Origin: Rusavskia elegans
Taxonomy: Eukaryota; Ascomycota; Lecanoromycetes; Teloschistales; Teloschistaceae
NCBI GenBank assembly: GCA_011316305.1
Contig: SAUG01000044.1
Location: forward strand, 124,001 to 188,000
DNA length: 64,000 nt
Direction: 5' to 3'
Below, one piece after another: positions 24,801-37,789 of the stretch. Numbering within the stretch: the stretch's first letter is position 1; every line of letters starts with the position of its first letter. Position numbers and translations under genes: made by a program. The notes under the pieces are model-generated. The model saw only the letters and a list, made by a program, of their open reading frames with translations. It made no database searches and was not told the origin of the DNA.

Positions 24801-27282
24801 GATTCTACTAAAAACTCGAGCTATTAGAATTTGTTTTACTAGGTTAGTAATCTTATTAGGTTTTATTCTTACGACGGGGCTGAAATAGTTAAAATATCTA
24901 TACTATAAATTATATTTATATTTTTCGAACGTCTATTTCTTTAAAATACTAGTAGAAAAATTAGTCTAAATATTAGTCTAGATAGGAGCTTCGGAGGTAG
25001 GTAAAGCTAGATAAATTAGTAAATATAGAGATTCGATAATAAAAAAATTAGTTTTTTCGAAACTTTCTATAATATTAAAACTATATAGATTCCTTTACGC
25101 TCTTTAGTTTTAATAACTTATTTATTTTATTTATCGTTTATCTAAAGTTAATTTCTATTAAAATAATCGATAAGGTTTTTTTAATATAGCTTTCTTTTAG
25201 ATAGAAGATTAATTCCGAGTAACGGAATATAAAAAATATCGATAAATAATATTTTACTACTATCTAATACTTATAGTATAATCGTCCTATATTAATCTAT
25301 ATATAATTTCCTTTTTCTAATTTTAATAACTCGCCGTTTAATAGGAACTATAGATAGTCTAAATAGTTAGAATTAATTAATTATAAAAGATAAAGCGCCG
25401 GAATCTATAATCTAGAATATAATAAAAGGTAAAAGTTTACCTATAAACTTTTTATTTAGAGTGGCTATTTTATAGTCTATTTCCTCGTCTTTAATATTTT
25501 TAGAGAAAGAAAACTCTAAAGATTCTTTATTAAATAAACTTCCGGTATTATAAACCTAGTAACCCGTCTTTTTAAAGATTTTATCTTTTTTTTTATATTT
25601 ACTTTTACTTTTAGTAACCTTTTCTTTTGACTTCGACTTAGATTTAGTTTTATACTATCGTTAGAATTTTTTTCTTTCGAGATAATTATATATTATATAG
25701 CTAGAGACGTTATATAAAAAATATCTTTTTTCGTCCGATAATAAATCTTTTCTATACGACCTAGATTTACTTTCACGGAAACCTAGCTTCGAATTCTATA
25801 TAAATAGTGGCTCTACTTTTTATCTAGTTAATAAATTTATCGATCTATAAAGACGCTTCTTTCTTTTAGAAAATCTTTATAGCGCGATCGAAATTAATAG
25901 TTTCTTATATATAAATAGTATCGACGATAGTTTAATATTCTTTCGGAAGCGAATATAGAAGAATCTAGAATCGGTATTTTTTTATAGTTATTAATTTTAT
26001 TATAAGGTTATATTCGAGAACCTTTCGCGCTATCGAAGTAATTTCCCCTATAGGATTATTAATTAACTTATCGGCGCTCTTTTTAAAATTAATATATTAG
26101 CTATAAAATATTCGATTTATAATTTAAAGATAATTTTTATATTTCGCTTTTAAAATCTACTATATCGCTCTAGTAGTAGATAACTTTCCGATAGCTTTAT
26201 AGTCGTCTATATTAATATACTATAGAATAATAAAGTAAGTTTCTATATTATTTTTTTATTTTATAAAGCCGTCTAGTAAATCGGCGAATAGTTCTTCCGG
26301 AAACGCTAGTATCGATAACTCTATTAATACTAGAGTTAGGATAGTACGCTATTAGATAATACGCTATAGATTTTTCGATTCTATATAAACCTATATAATA
26401 TAAAACTAGTTATCTTCATTTCTATAAATAAAAGTAGCGATAGACTACCGCCTAAAATAAATAAATTCGTCGGCTATAGTAAATATAATAAAGAACTTAA
26501 AAAGAATTAAAAAACAAGTTAATAGTAAAATAAATAAAACGGTTTTAAAATCCGCCGGTAAAAAAGTTTTATATTTTATTAATCCGAATAACTAGATTTC
26601 TATAGGTTTTAGAATAACTAAATTTCTATTTATACTTTTATATAGATATTCTAATATCGCTAGTTCGTTCGTCCTAAATTTATATCTAGCTATCGGATAG
26701 TTTAGTTAATACGGTAGTACTATTAATTTTGATCTTTCGATTCTATTTACCGCCTCCTAAATATACTATTCTATATATAACAGCTACTTTCCTCGGTTCT
26801 ATCGGATAATAGCTCTTTTAGCTAGATTATATCGAATCTTTTTTAATATATAGATTCTAATTCTAATTTAGATATACTATTCTATATAAGAGATACTATT
26901 TTCCTTTAGACCGGATCTTTTTTTTGAATACTAATTAATATTAGATTATCGGAACCTTTCAATTTAGAGATTCTATTTTCGATTTAAATAAACTATTCTA
27001 TATAGTAGATATCGTTTTCTATTTAGGCCGGAATCTTCCAGAAGTTCCTAAATAAAAATAATATAGCCGGACTATCTCGGTTCTACTCTCGATTTAAATA
27101 TATTATTCGGAGTATTTAGTTCTTCGATATTAGATTCTAATACCGTTTCTCTATTAAACGATATATACTAGCCTCTAATTGACTATAGTAGTCTAAAGCC
27201 TTATAGCGGTCTGGACGGCTTAGAATTTACTATATATATCGGTTGTATTAGAAAGTACTATTATAAACACGGGTTTTTAATC

Positions 27283-27622
27283 TTTTAAAGTAAAAATATA
27301 ATTTAATATAGTAGAGTAAACTATAGAAATAACTCTATCTATTTAACTAATTAAAAAATAGATAAAAATTCTATATTAAGTTTTTACCTTCTAAGTTAAA
27401 CTAGCGTATTAAGGCCTCGGTATAGATTATCTAATCTATAATCTTTTAGCGCGAACTTTTGAAGCGATCTATATATTAAACTATCGGTATAGATTATATA
27501 ATCTATACAACTTTAACGCGAGCTTTAGCCCGAGCTTCGGCGCGAACTTTAGCTAAACTTCAACGCGAGCTTTAACGCGAATCTTGGCGCAAGCCTTATC
27601 TGAGCTGCCGTATAGTTTAATA
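27283..27622 (-). repeat. 5' LTR of Copia-A1
   Basis: 340 bp, collinear with 21,505-21,844. The adjacent internal sequence on the plus strand side (27,262-27,282) corresponds to 'acccgggtttataacc' in the second copy. Read on the minus strand this resembles the T-arm/acceptor end of a tRNA, as expected of a primer-binding site. RIP changes differ from the partner LTR. Confidence 0.87.
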
Positions 27623-27627
27623 GTTAG

Positions 27628-29619
27628 GTTATAAAAATAGCCGGTAAAGATAATTTACTTTCCAGAACCGAAGATATAGAAAAAAGAGAAGACGATTTCT
27701 AAAAAAATAAGATATTAATTTAGAAAACTAATTATATATAATCTGTATCCGATTAATATATTTATTTAAACGAATCAGTTGTTCCAAATATATATAACGA
27801 AAATTTAACTAATAGACGACTACTAGTCTGTTTTTTACTAACTATTTTTGCTAACGAAAATTCGAATTAGATTATAGAAATTTTAACTTCGTATAGAAAT
27901 CTATTAGAGTTATTAATAGTAGTATAAAATAGTAAATCGATCTAGATATTATTACGATCTGCGAATTATTAAAACGCTAAACGATATAGTTATAAAAGAA
28001 TATAAAAAAGCAGTGGAAGATTATTATCTATACGTCTTTATACTTTTATATCTATTTATATTCTAGAAGTTGACAGAATCTATATCTATAATAATAGTTC
28101 TATACCAACTATAGATTAAAATCTATATAATGATAACTATAGATATTTATTTTAGCGATATTTCTATAGATAGTTACTATATATATTTTTGAACTCCTAT
28201 TAAATATTTATATAAAATAGAAAAATTGATATTATTGCTAGTTTATTAGCTATAGAACTTTTTTATTTAAATTCTATATAGCTAGTATAGTGTAATATAG
28301 CTAGAGTGAATAATATATATATTTCAAAAATTATATATTTTTATATAAAAGCTAATAAAGTTCTAATTATATATAATTTGGATTAATCGGATTTTTATAC
28401 CGAAATATCTTTTATAAATCTCGACGTTTTAATGTCGGAAATCAACCGAAAGATCGATAATTAATATAATAAAATAATAAGACGGCTAAGATAAACGATA
28501 TTTTAATTAATTATATCTTATTTACAAGTTATAATACTTTATAGAACTAGTGCCGGCTTCTATAAAAAATAATTACTATTTTATCAGTTTGCTATAAAAT
28601 ATTATATAAAGATTTTATAATAGTTCTAACTACCGTTAAATTAGAAACGATATATATTTAATAACTGTTATTAGTATTTTTAGAATAGTAAATTGATATT
28701 AAATAAAAGAAATTTCGAAAATTAAAAGTTTCGATATAAGCGCCAAACGCGTTATATAGATTCTGGAAATATAATTAGAACGTTTAGAAACGAAACTTGC
28801 CGCCTAGTCGCCAGAGTATCGCTAGCGTATCGGATTTCGATTTTTCTCTGCTTTTTCCTTTTCTTTATTACTAGACTATACTCTAGCTTTTCTATAATAT
28901 AAATTAATTCTATAATATATCTTTCATCTAGTCTATAATTGTCTTCTACTTTAGAAAAACTACTATTTTAATAGTTATAATTTATTTTTTTAAATATTGT
29001 TAGTTCGGTATATATTATTTATAGTATAACTATATTGATATCGTCGTATACTATTTATAGTAGTAATAGATATAATAAAATACTTTAGATAGAACTATTT
29101 TTAACTAGCGCTAAAACAATTATATTATAGATTATAGATATTACGAATTTATCTAATAAATATAAATCGCCTATACTAAAAACGCTCGATAAAAAAATTC
29201 TAGTTTATCTTTTATTATCTCGAGAATGTAATCGAAATATTATAGTAATTTTATTACTAGCGCGTTAGAAAACTATATTATTTCCGATAGCTAAATTAAC
29301 TAATATTAATTATCTAATAATTAAATTATAGTCTATTAGAAATATTTCCTTTTAGACATTTATAGATTAATTATCAAATAATAGCAATAGTCCGAATAAT
29401 CCGAATAATAGTAGAAATAACGGTGATAATTCCGATAATAATAAAAAACTTTAAATTTTAGAGGCTTAAATAGTAGTAAAAGGAAAAACCCTTTTAAAAA
29501 TATATTATAAAATAAAAACTCTCTATATAATAGATCCGAATTATATTTTTAATATAAATTAACTTTTATTCAAACTATTTATTAGATTTGGATAAGCGTT
29601 TTGAAAGTTTATTAAAATT
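27628..29619. other. RIP-degraded stretch, no gene seen
   Basis: AT-rich DNA between Copia-A1 and R1 copy e. A low-complexity Asn/Ser-rich reading on the plus strand near 29,375-29,450 ('aataatccgaataat') may be a remnant of a gag-like region. A moderately less mutated patch sits near 28,730-28,860. No gene or assignable domain. Confidence 0.4.
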
Positions 29620-30606
29620 TATTTAGTTATTTGTTTTGGTTTTGGTGCCCGGTGAACCAGTGGTTCGGTAAGCAAATCAAGCGTTAGTATACCAGTATTG
29701 AATATACGGTAGCAGAACTTATACTCTAATTTAGTTAACGTAAATTACGGTTGTTTTTATAGAATTTTAATTTAAATTTGCTTAGTAATATAACGTATTC
29801 TTCTACCGATAACTTAACTAACGTCGAATTTTTATAGATAAGTATACCTCGCAGTTATCGCTTCTTCTTCTTCTTTTACTAGTAATATAAGCCCTATAAT
29901 ACCCCTCGCAAGTACTACGACTTACTAAAACCCCTTATATACGTATATACTCCTGTAATAGCTATAGCTATAAGCTAAACCAGACGGTAGTACTTATATC
30001 TATAATAACTATACCTACCCGCGCGGACGTCGACTACCTTATAGTAGCTAGAGTAAGCTATTTTAACTTCGATATAAATACCTTCCTTACTACCTTTAAA
30101 ACGCGCTATCCGACTTCCCTACCTCCCTTTAATCTAACCGACCGGGTAAAGCTTCTAGCCGTAGTAGCTAGCGTACCGGCTAGCGACCGTTCTATAGCTA
30201 GCGACCCTTTTAAAGCTACGCGGGCTAAAGAGTACCTTAATAGCTTAGCGGAACGTTTAGGTACTGGTTATATAATAAGTATAGCCGAGGCGAGGACTAT
30301 AGATAGATACTTCGTAGTATAGTAGGTAGATACAGCGGAAACGTTAGAAGCTGATAATTATATATAATATTAAGGAAGGACTGGTAGACCGAGGACTGCG
30401 AGTAACGAAGTTATATTTATATAGCGGAGGATTCGTAATCGCGAATAAAGGAAATAGTTAAACGGAAGTAATCGACTGCGCTATAAATTTTGCCTGATAA
30501 ACTGTATACCTTTGGCTGTAAAAATTTCTTTGCACGTGAAATATAATAACCGTTGCCGTATATAACGTTGATAAAATATATATATATATATAAAAACTCA
30601 ATATAA
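29620..30606 (+). repeat. R1 dispersed repeat, copy e (best preserved)
   Basis: The least RIP-mutated R1 copy, with CpA/TpG retained in much of it. It begins near 'gttttggtgcccggtgaacc', followed by a small palindrome (GAACCAGTGGTTC). Next comes 'gtatactcctgtaatagc', the internal frame around 30,000-30,320, and it ends in 'gataaaatatatatatatat'. There are no TG...CA termini or matched terminal inverted repeats, so LTR, TIR transposon and SINE/LINE origins cannot be distinguished. A poly-T/TA-rich end at one side would suit a retroposon. Confidence 0.75.
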
Positions 30607-32600
30607 CCCCAGATAGGAGCCCCCTAGGGGGGGTTTATTAAAATTTAAAATTAAAAAACCCGAAAAATCGAGCGATAAAATAACTTTTAAAAAGTATTAT
30701 AACTAGATCTAATTTTATAAAAATTAGTTTTATTAACTTAACGCTCTATCTATTTCTATAGATTAAGTTCGATAGATTTAAAAATTCTTTAAAGGTTAGA
30801 AATTAATTTATTAGCTCGAAAAAAAGAGTTTTTTTATTAATAAAAATACTTTTAATAGTATATTATTGAATAAATTTATAGATTTTCTTTTAGATTTTAC
30901 TACCGATTCTAAATTTTATTCATTAAATATCGCTACAAAGTATCTTTACACGATATAAAATAAAAATTTAAATATTTTAAAATTCTATAATTTCTTTATA
31001 TAATTAGACGTCTAATTATTTTTTATATCTGAAAAATAGTATTTAATTTTTTTTAAAAAAAAAATTTATCCGGAACTATAGCGTACGGTACGCGTTTAAA
31101 ATATAAAATTAAAAAACATCGATTATAATAAATAGATAGTTTAGACTATCCGATAAAAGAATATAAATAAAATATACTAAATTAATAGTAGAATATTTCT
31201 ACTAAAAGACCTAATCTATTTCTATATAGTAAAAGAGATTTTTAAAATTTCGAAAACCGGAACCGGAAAAGCCGATTATAAAATAATCATGTTAGTAACG
31301 ATAAAAATAATATTTCTAATATTATTAATACTAATTCTTGAATATATAATTGAAATAATAAACCTAGTATATATTTTATTTATAGTAGTATAGAATATTA
31401 GTCTAAAAATTCTTTTAAAAACAAGAAATAAAATTAAAATAATCGGGTATCTAATAATTTTTATAGTAATAATAATAAGTCTTTTAAAAAGTCCACCGTT
31501 AATACGATAAAAAGTAATTCTAATAATACTAACTAGATTAAAAAACTGGATAAACTAGTTATAGTTTCGATAATAGTCTAGAATAAATAAATTAAAATAA
31601 GAAATAGCCTTTTAATAAAGGTATATTTTAAGTTACTAGTAAAAAGATATAGTAGAACTAAAGAATTCCTAGATCTAAATTCCTTAATTAATAGTATTTT
31701 TTAAATTTTTTATTATTTAATACGATCTAAAATCTATTTAAAAAAAACTTCAGTTTTTAATAGATTAGAAGTTAACGCGCTATCTATTATAGAATATAGA
31801 ATTTAAAATAGATAATAATAGATAATTAAAATCGTCGGGAAATATATATATCGCGATTCTATATTCTAGATAAAATTAATAAATATAATATTTTCTTTTA
31901 GATATAATAGCTTTATATTAAATATATATAGTTATAGACCTAGAGTCAAAATAATAGCGATTCTCTATCTATAATAAAGTAATAAAAAATAACTAGATAG
32001 GTATATAACGGCTAATCTACTTTAATATTAATTTATCGATAGTCTTTATTTATATATTATTGACTAAAAAGTTTATATTAGTATATATAATATCGATTAC
32101 TATTATAAATTGGAGATTGAATTATAATACGACTATATAATTAGAAGCTAGTTGCGCCGATAAAAATAAAAATAATAAGAATATATAATAGCTCGAGCTA
32201 TCGATTTCGGAATCTATATATAAAGAAATTAAATTTTCAAATATAAAATTAGTAGATTTCTTATCGCTATTTAAAAATACTAATTATATAATCGAACTAG
32301 ATAGAAGGAATCCGCTATTTAGTCTAATTTATAGTCTATTGAAATATAAATTTAATAAACTATTTAATTATCTAGATAGTATTTTAAAAAAAGATTAGAT
32401 CCGCTATTTAATATCTTTTATAGAAACTTCAATTTTTTTTATACTAAAAAAAGATAGTAGTCTTCGTATATATATCGACTATAGAGATTTTAATAAAATA
32501 ACGATTCAAAACTATTATCTTTTACTTTTTATTTCTAAAATTCTAAATCGATTATTAGAAGTAAAGTATTTCTTTTGATATAATATTCCTTTTGTAGGAT
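30607..32600 (+). mobile_element. Ty3/Gypsy remnant (Gypsy-2), gag to N-terminal RT
   Basis: Plus-strand relic. Near 32,290-32,590, reading through two stops, it gives a clear Ty3/Gypsy protease-RT junction: YAIELDRRNPLFSLIYSL, then LRIYIDYRDFNKITIQNYYL and LLFISKILNRL. These match the family's HAIEL--G--PP---IY-LS and LR-CVDYRGLN-IT-KN-YPLPLI blocks. It is cut off at about 32,600, before the catalytic YxDD. Upstream, from roughly 30,640, is compatible with gag and protease but too damaged for motif calls. Confidence 0.7.
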
Positions 32601-35600
32601 TTCTATCCGACGTTATTATCTATCGACTATACCGTCTAGCTCTATACTAAGTTAATTAACATTAAAACCTTTATTCTAAAATCAAAAACGTTAATTAAAT
32701 ACATTTATAAAATAATATTAGGAGCCTAAATAATCTATAAAACTAATATTAATAAATTCCAACGTCTTTGAACTTTATTTTCTAATAATAACGATATTAA
32801 GCTAAATACTAAAAATCTAAATACTATTAAATCTACTTCAAAATTAGATAATTAGTATATAGATCCACGTCGAGTCAAATTTATATTTCAAAATCTATTT
32901 TTAGTATTAAAAAAGTTAGTAATTTATTAGTACTAGAAATAATAAATACGTCTAATAAACTCTCTAAATTTTGAACTCTAAAAGTAATTAATAATCTAAT
33001 CTACTATTATTTAATTTCTATATCGATTAAAGAGATTACTCTATTTTATATAAACCTTTTTACTTTGTTAATAACTATTAAGTAATCTGTGACAAATTCT
33101 ACGTATTTAGTTTCACGGCTATTAAGCCGTATATTACGTTTTATTGAATCTTTTTTTATTAATACTAAAATATTTAGTCCAAATATATTTCAGATTCAGA
33201 ATATAATCTAGTCCAAATCAAAATTATTAATTATAATATTGAATTTTATTCAACTCTCTAATTTCGTTTTTTAAATCTAATACCGCGTTATTTTCTAGTT
33301 TAAATTTAGTAGTTTTAGTATTCTTCAACGTTTTTATCTCGATTGAAATATATTTTACTATAGTTTTTTTATCTTCGTTTTATTAGTATCGTAAAAGCTA
33401 AACTTTTAAAAAAAATGTTACGATTATAGTATAAAACTAATTTTAGACAAATCTTATATCTTTAGATTAACTTAGTATTTTCGATCTAATTCAACGTTTT
33501 TAGTCTTGTTTAAAAACTTTCTAGTCTAGCTAGCCTACAGTCATTCTATTTATCGCGCTACTACAAAAGATTTTTATTTTATTTAATTTCTAATTTCTTT
33601 TTTTTATATCTCTTTTTAAAAATAGACCTAGTTCAACTTTCTAGTTTTAAAATATTTTAGTAGTTTTCGTCTAGTTTTCCGACAATATATTAGGCCTATC
33701 TAATTAGTTTTATTAATGTTTTAATCATCAGCTTCTAGATATCAATATCGATTCTTTCGATATAATTTTGAAAAAACGTGTGAAACTTTAATAAAAAACT
33801 ATTAAAGATTTTATATATTCTAATACTTTCTAAAATGGTTATAGTTTTAAAAATATTTATAGTAGTAATTAGTATATTCTCTATACTTTAGATAATTATT
33901 GAAGCAATAGTAAAGTTATAAAGCTAGAGTATATAATCATCTAATTCTAATTTTCGACTAATTTCTAACGACGTAAAGATAATACGTATACGTGGATCAT
34001 TATCTGACGTAATGGTGACTTTCGTTTAAAAAATATCTAAAACAAACCACGAATATTCGTCTATAAACGAAAAGTTAAATGTAAAATATATTTTATTTGT
34101 ATAAAATACCAATTATAATTTTGAAAATAGTAGTAATAATAATAGAAATACAATTAACGTTTATTTTCCATTATTTTCGCGACAGGAATATAGTAAATAC
34201 TAAATATATTTTAAGCGATAAACGCAATAAAACAATAGAGCTATTAGACCAAAAACCTAAAATAGAATATTAATTGGTCAAAATATCGGAGATTTCACTA
34301 GAAATAGTTTAGATGATAGTATTAAAACAAGTTTATACGTTTAAGATATTAAAAGTATAGCGTATATATTAACATGGAGTAAGTAGAAAATAAAAGAAAT
34401 CTAAGACCGTTATATTGCGCTAATATAGCGTCTAAACGATATTTTCCATACGTTTTAAAAGAATTTTTAAACTAATATAACCACGTTTCGAATTTGTAAT
34501 CATTTATAAAAAACTAGTTTATTTGTTTTTATCAAACATACTATTAGTAATGAAAAACTAAATTAAATTAATCATAATTTTGTTGCTTTTAATATTATAC
34601 TAATCTTTATAAATCGAATCCGAATTTTTAAATTCGATTCGGATTTAAATCGGATCGAATTTTAAAAATCGATAATCCGAACTTGAGATACGAACCTGGA
34701 TTCGAAACCCGCAAGCCGATCTAGTAATAAATATAAAGATTAAAATAAAGAAACAAATATTTAAATTTTTTTTTTTTAGGTTAGTATCTGAAATATATAT
34801 AAATCGTTTTGTTTTTTCTTTTTCTTCTCGTCTAAAAATAAAGAAAAAAAGATGGAAAATAAAATAACTATTCTAAATAGAAAACTCGTCAATCAATTTT
34901 TGATATTTATTAGAATTTAGATTACAAGCTTTAGCGTATTATTTTATATAATCTCTTAACTCCAATCTTTTAATCCATTTGAAAAGATATTAAAGGTTGA
35001 ATATTTAAAGTAAAAAACAAAAGATTATATATAGATTATAATTGACTTTGGATTTAGAAAAAAGCTATATCAAAAGATATCTATTTTTTATTTTGATAAA
35101 TACTATTTTTAGATGATAAAAAGATGCTATATTGATTATATAGGCTAAAAAGCACTATATATTAAATAAAGTTTTAATAATTTTATAACAATTGGAAGAA
35201 ATAGCTTTTTTATCACTATATCTTTATATATATTAGTCTATCTAACTCTATCCCTTGCTCGAGCTTTTATATAAACTAACGAGGTCAAAAAATAGACTAA
35301 CACTTTGCTATCTAAATTTAACCGAATTCTAAATATAATATTTAACCAATACTAAAAAACTTCAATTATATAAATATTAACGACTCTAAAATCGAGACTA
35401 ACTTTTTGATATCTAGATTTGACCGGATTTAAACTAATTCTATTTTCTAATATCTTGAAAAAATAAATAATCAACGAATATTGATATAATCTCTACTAGT
35501 AATTTTTGAATTATTTTAGTTCCATAGTAGTAATACGCGTTAATAGAAAAATGAACTAAACAATCTAGTTTCATTAATTTAATATCTAGACGTAATATAA

Positions 35601-37300
35601 ATTTTCGAAAAAAAAATTAATTTCCCAAAATGCCCAGGAGACTAGCTAATAATCTAGTTGATATTTTCGATATATTGAAATCGAAATCTAATCGTTTATT
35701 TGTATTAAAAACGTTGAAATTTAGTCTAAAGCTTTTACAAACTAGAATCTATCGAAATCTAATTCGATATAAAGTATTGAATAATTAATAACCTTTATTC
35801 TAGCTATACGAATATCATATAAGTTTTCTTTTATCGTTATATCGAGATAAAAAGGAGATTCCAATTTTATAAAAAAGAGTAGAAATTTTTATAATAATTT
35901 ACCGTATGAATCTAATTTAAATATAATACTAGAATTCGTAGCTATTATCTTTTTCGCTACTATTAAAATATCTAAATGAAATGTATATAATGTAAGCTAT
36001 ATTTTTATAAATTCTAAATCCTCTAAAAAACCGCGTAGAAACCCGCCGGAGTTATAAAAATTACTTTTTTTTAATCTTTTCTTCTTTTTCGTAATCCGAC
36101 GTATAAAGAAGCTAATTTATTTTTTTATATCGATAAATGTAATCTTTATACTATATCTCGCCTTTTTTCAAATAATAAAATATTTCAGATTTTCGTAAAA
36201 AATTTAAATATCTACGCAAAGTTTTATTAGCCGTCTAAATCAGACTATATACGTAAATAAAAATCTATTTCTCTAGATTTAATACCCGTTTTTCTCGCAT
36301 TCTAGATCTACATAAATCTATATTCTAAACATTTCATAGAAACCTACAATGATACTAATAAGATAAAAAGATTAAAATATAGGCTAGGCACTAGATATAT
36401 AAATCCAAAACGATAAAAATAGTTAGATTATCTCTTCTATATCTTTATATTTTTCTATAAAGGTACCGAACTATAAACCATTTTTAAAAAACCAGAAATA
36501 CTTTTGGAAACTCTATAAAAAATATATAAATATAATCTAATATAAGGTATTTATCTCGTTAATAATAAAAACTATCTGTCGTTTTATAGAAAAAGAAAAA
36601 AAAACAGTATTGATTTCTACGCAATTCAATTCTAAAATCTTTAAATATAGATTTTCTAAAATTAAAACGATTTATTTAACTTTATTTTTTTAAAAATCTT
36701 ATAAACAAGCTAGTTGATAACGATAAATTAGATTTTTTCGTTTAAAAAAATTTATTACCCGCGATTATATATATAATTTGGCTAAATAGTTTTTTTGATA
36801 GCGAGAAACTTTTGAATTATTTTAAAGAAAAAGTATAGACGCGATAAAAAAATTACTTTAAATATTTTACTAAAGAAAAGTAGTTTATAAAAATCAACAA
36901 AATCTGCCTAAAAAATTTTTTCTATTTTATTTTTAGAAATTAGATATCAAAATTAATTTATTTAATTTAGATTATTTTATAACGTTTGATAATATTTTTA
37001 GAATCTTTTAATATATAGTTGTTTAATTCTATACAATCAGATATAATAGTAACAATATAATATAATATAAGGATATAAAATCTTAGTATTTAATAAACAA
37101 GTAAAAAAGGATTTAAATGCTATACTTTTAGTATTTAGTCTATTCCAAAATATAATTGTTTTCCAATCTTTTATATCTGTTTCTGCCCGCTTAAATACAC
37201 CGTAATATCGAATTTCGATCGTCGTTTCGCTCAACTATACCATTTTTGCAGTGATACGAACTTAATATCACTGTTTTGTCTATTCGTCCAAGTATTAACA
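32601..37300. other. RIP-degraded stretch with small repeat remnants
   Basis: About 4.7 kb AT-rich DNA without genes. Near 34,610-34,725 lies a fragment whose reverse complement reads TAGATCGGCTTGCGGGTTTC, related to the TIR of the hAT-like elements at 14.7 and 18.4 kb. Near 35,300-35,450 an imperfect direct duplication of ~45 bp ('gactaac-ctttg-tatcta') occurs about 107 bp apart. Mutation is milder in the last 150 bp before the gene at 37,301. Confidence 0.45.
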
Positions 37301-37789
37301 GTGGCTATGCCTCTACAATACAGACGCTCCAAAAACGGGACATTACAACTAATTAACACTCGTTCTTCTCACCCCGTTTCACTGTCCGTATCTACGAGTC
37401 GCCTACTTATTCCGGAGATTCGTACATATACCAACCTTTTCAACAGAACGTCGTCTCAACCACAAAATGAAGAAGCAGCTATTCAGGCTTTTGACAATAT
37501 AATAGCAGACCGATACAAAGAGCTCCGAGCTACAATATTGAATAGAGACGAGGCTCGAACTTGCTCCTCGGCTAAACTCTTGAACAAATCGAGAGGCACG
37601 CATCCATGCGACTTTCAATCATCGAACCACGCTATAGCGAGACGAGTGCCATCGACATCTTCGGTAATAACGAACAAAAGGGTGAGATTCGCTTTTGGAA
37701 ATCCTAGGAGAGATGGCATCCAACTATTTATAGATACAAAAGGTCAATACGGTACCGAAACAATTTCTGAGAGCAACGCTGGTAGATAA
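37301..37789 (+). CDS. hypothetical protein, 162 aa, RIP-spared single gene
   Basis: An ATG-initiated frame of 162 codons, with normal CpA/TpG content inside AT-rich flanks. The product is hydrophilic and Ser/Arg/Asn-rich and starts MAMPLQYRRSKNGTLQL. It has basic patches, an acidic central segment (about residues 55-75, QNEEAAIQAFDNIIADRYKE) that could form a helix, no signal peptide and no membrane segment. No family recognised. The lack of RIP suggests a single-copy sequence in a repeat desert. It may be one exon of a longer gene: sequence to about 38,215 downstream is also less mutated, and a stop-interrupted frame around 38,009-38,215 has a protein-like reading. Confidence 0.55.
   Translation: MAMPLQYRRSKNGTLQLINTRSSHPVSLSVSTSRLLIPEIRTYTNLFNRTSSQPQNEEAAIQAFDNIIADRYKELRATILNRDEARTCSSAKLLNKSRGTHPCDFQSSNHAIARRVPSTSSVITNKRVRFAFGNPRRDGIQLFIDTKGQYGTETISESNAGR

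Larger units (their letters stand above)
21505..27622 (-). mobile_element. Ty1/Copia retrotransposon, complete but dead (Copia-A1)
   Basis: A 6,118-bp element transcribed leftward, bounded by two 340-bp LTRs and flanked by a 5-bp target duplication: GTTAA at 21,500-21,504 and GTTAG at 27,623-27,627, one RIP-type G-to-A difference. The reverse complement near 22,955-22,995 reads LLVYINNIYITTN, the Copia reverse transcriptase box LLVYVDDIYITTN with both catalytic Asp changed to Asn. Gag/integrase-like readings lie to the right (toward 27 kb) and RNase H to the left, which is the pol order of Copia (integrase before RT). Stops are frequent in all frames. A partial second copy lies at 52,506-57,403. 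Confidence 0.88.

Noticed and set aside
20340..30606. R1 copies d and e as LTRs of one large retrotransposon
   Set aside because: They are in direct orientation around Copia-A1, but that element has its own LTRs and target duplication, and other R1 copies are solitary and inverted.
37037..37234. 65-codon minus-strand frame upstream of the 162-aa gene
   Set aside because: Ile/Tyr/Phe-rich, in RIPed flank, no domain; likely chance.
1..37250. Centromere or telomere
   Set aside because: A large RIPed AT-rich block can be centromeric, but no telomere repeat or other defining feature is visible, so no claim is made.
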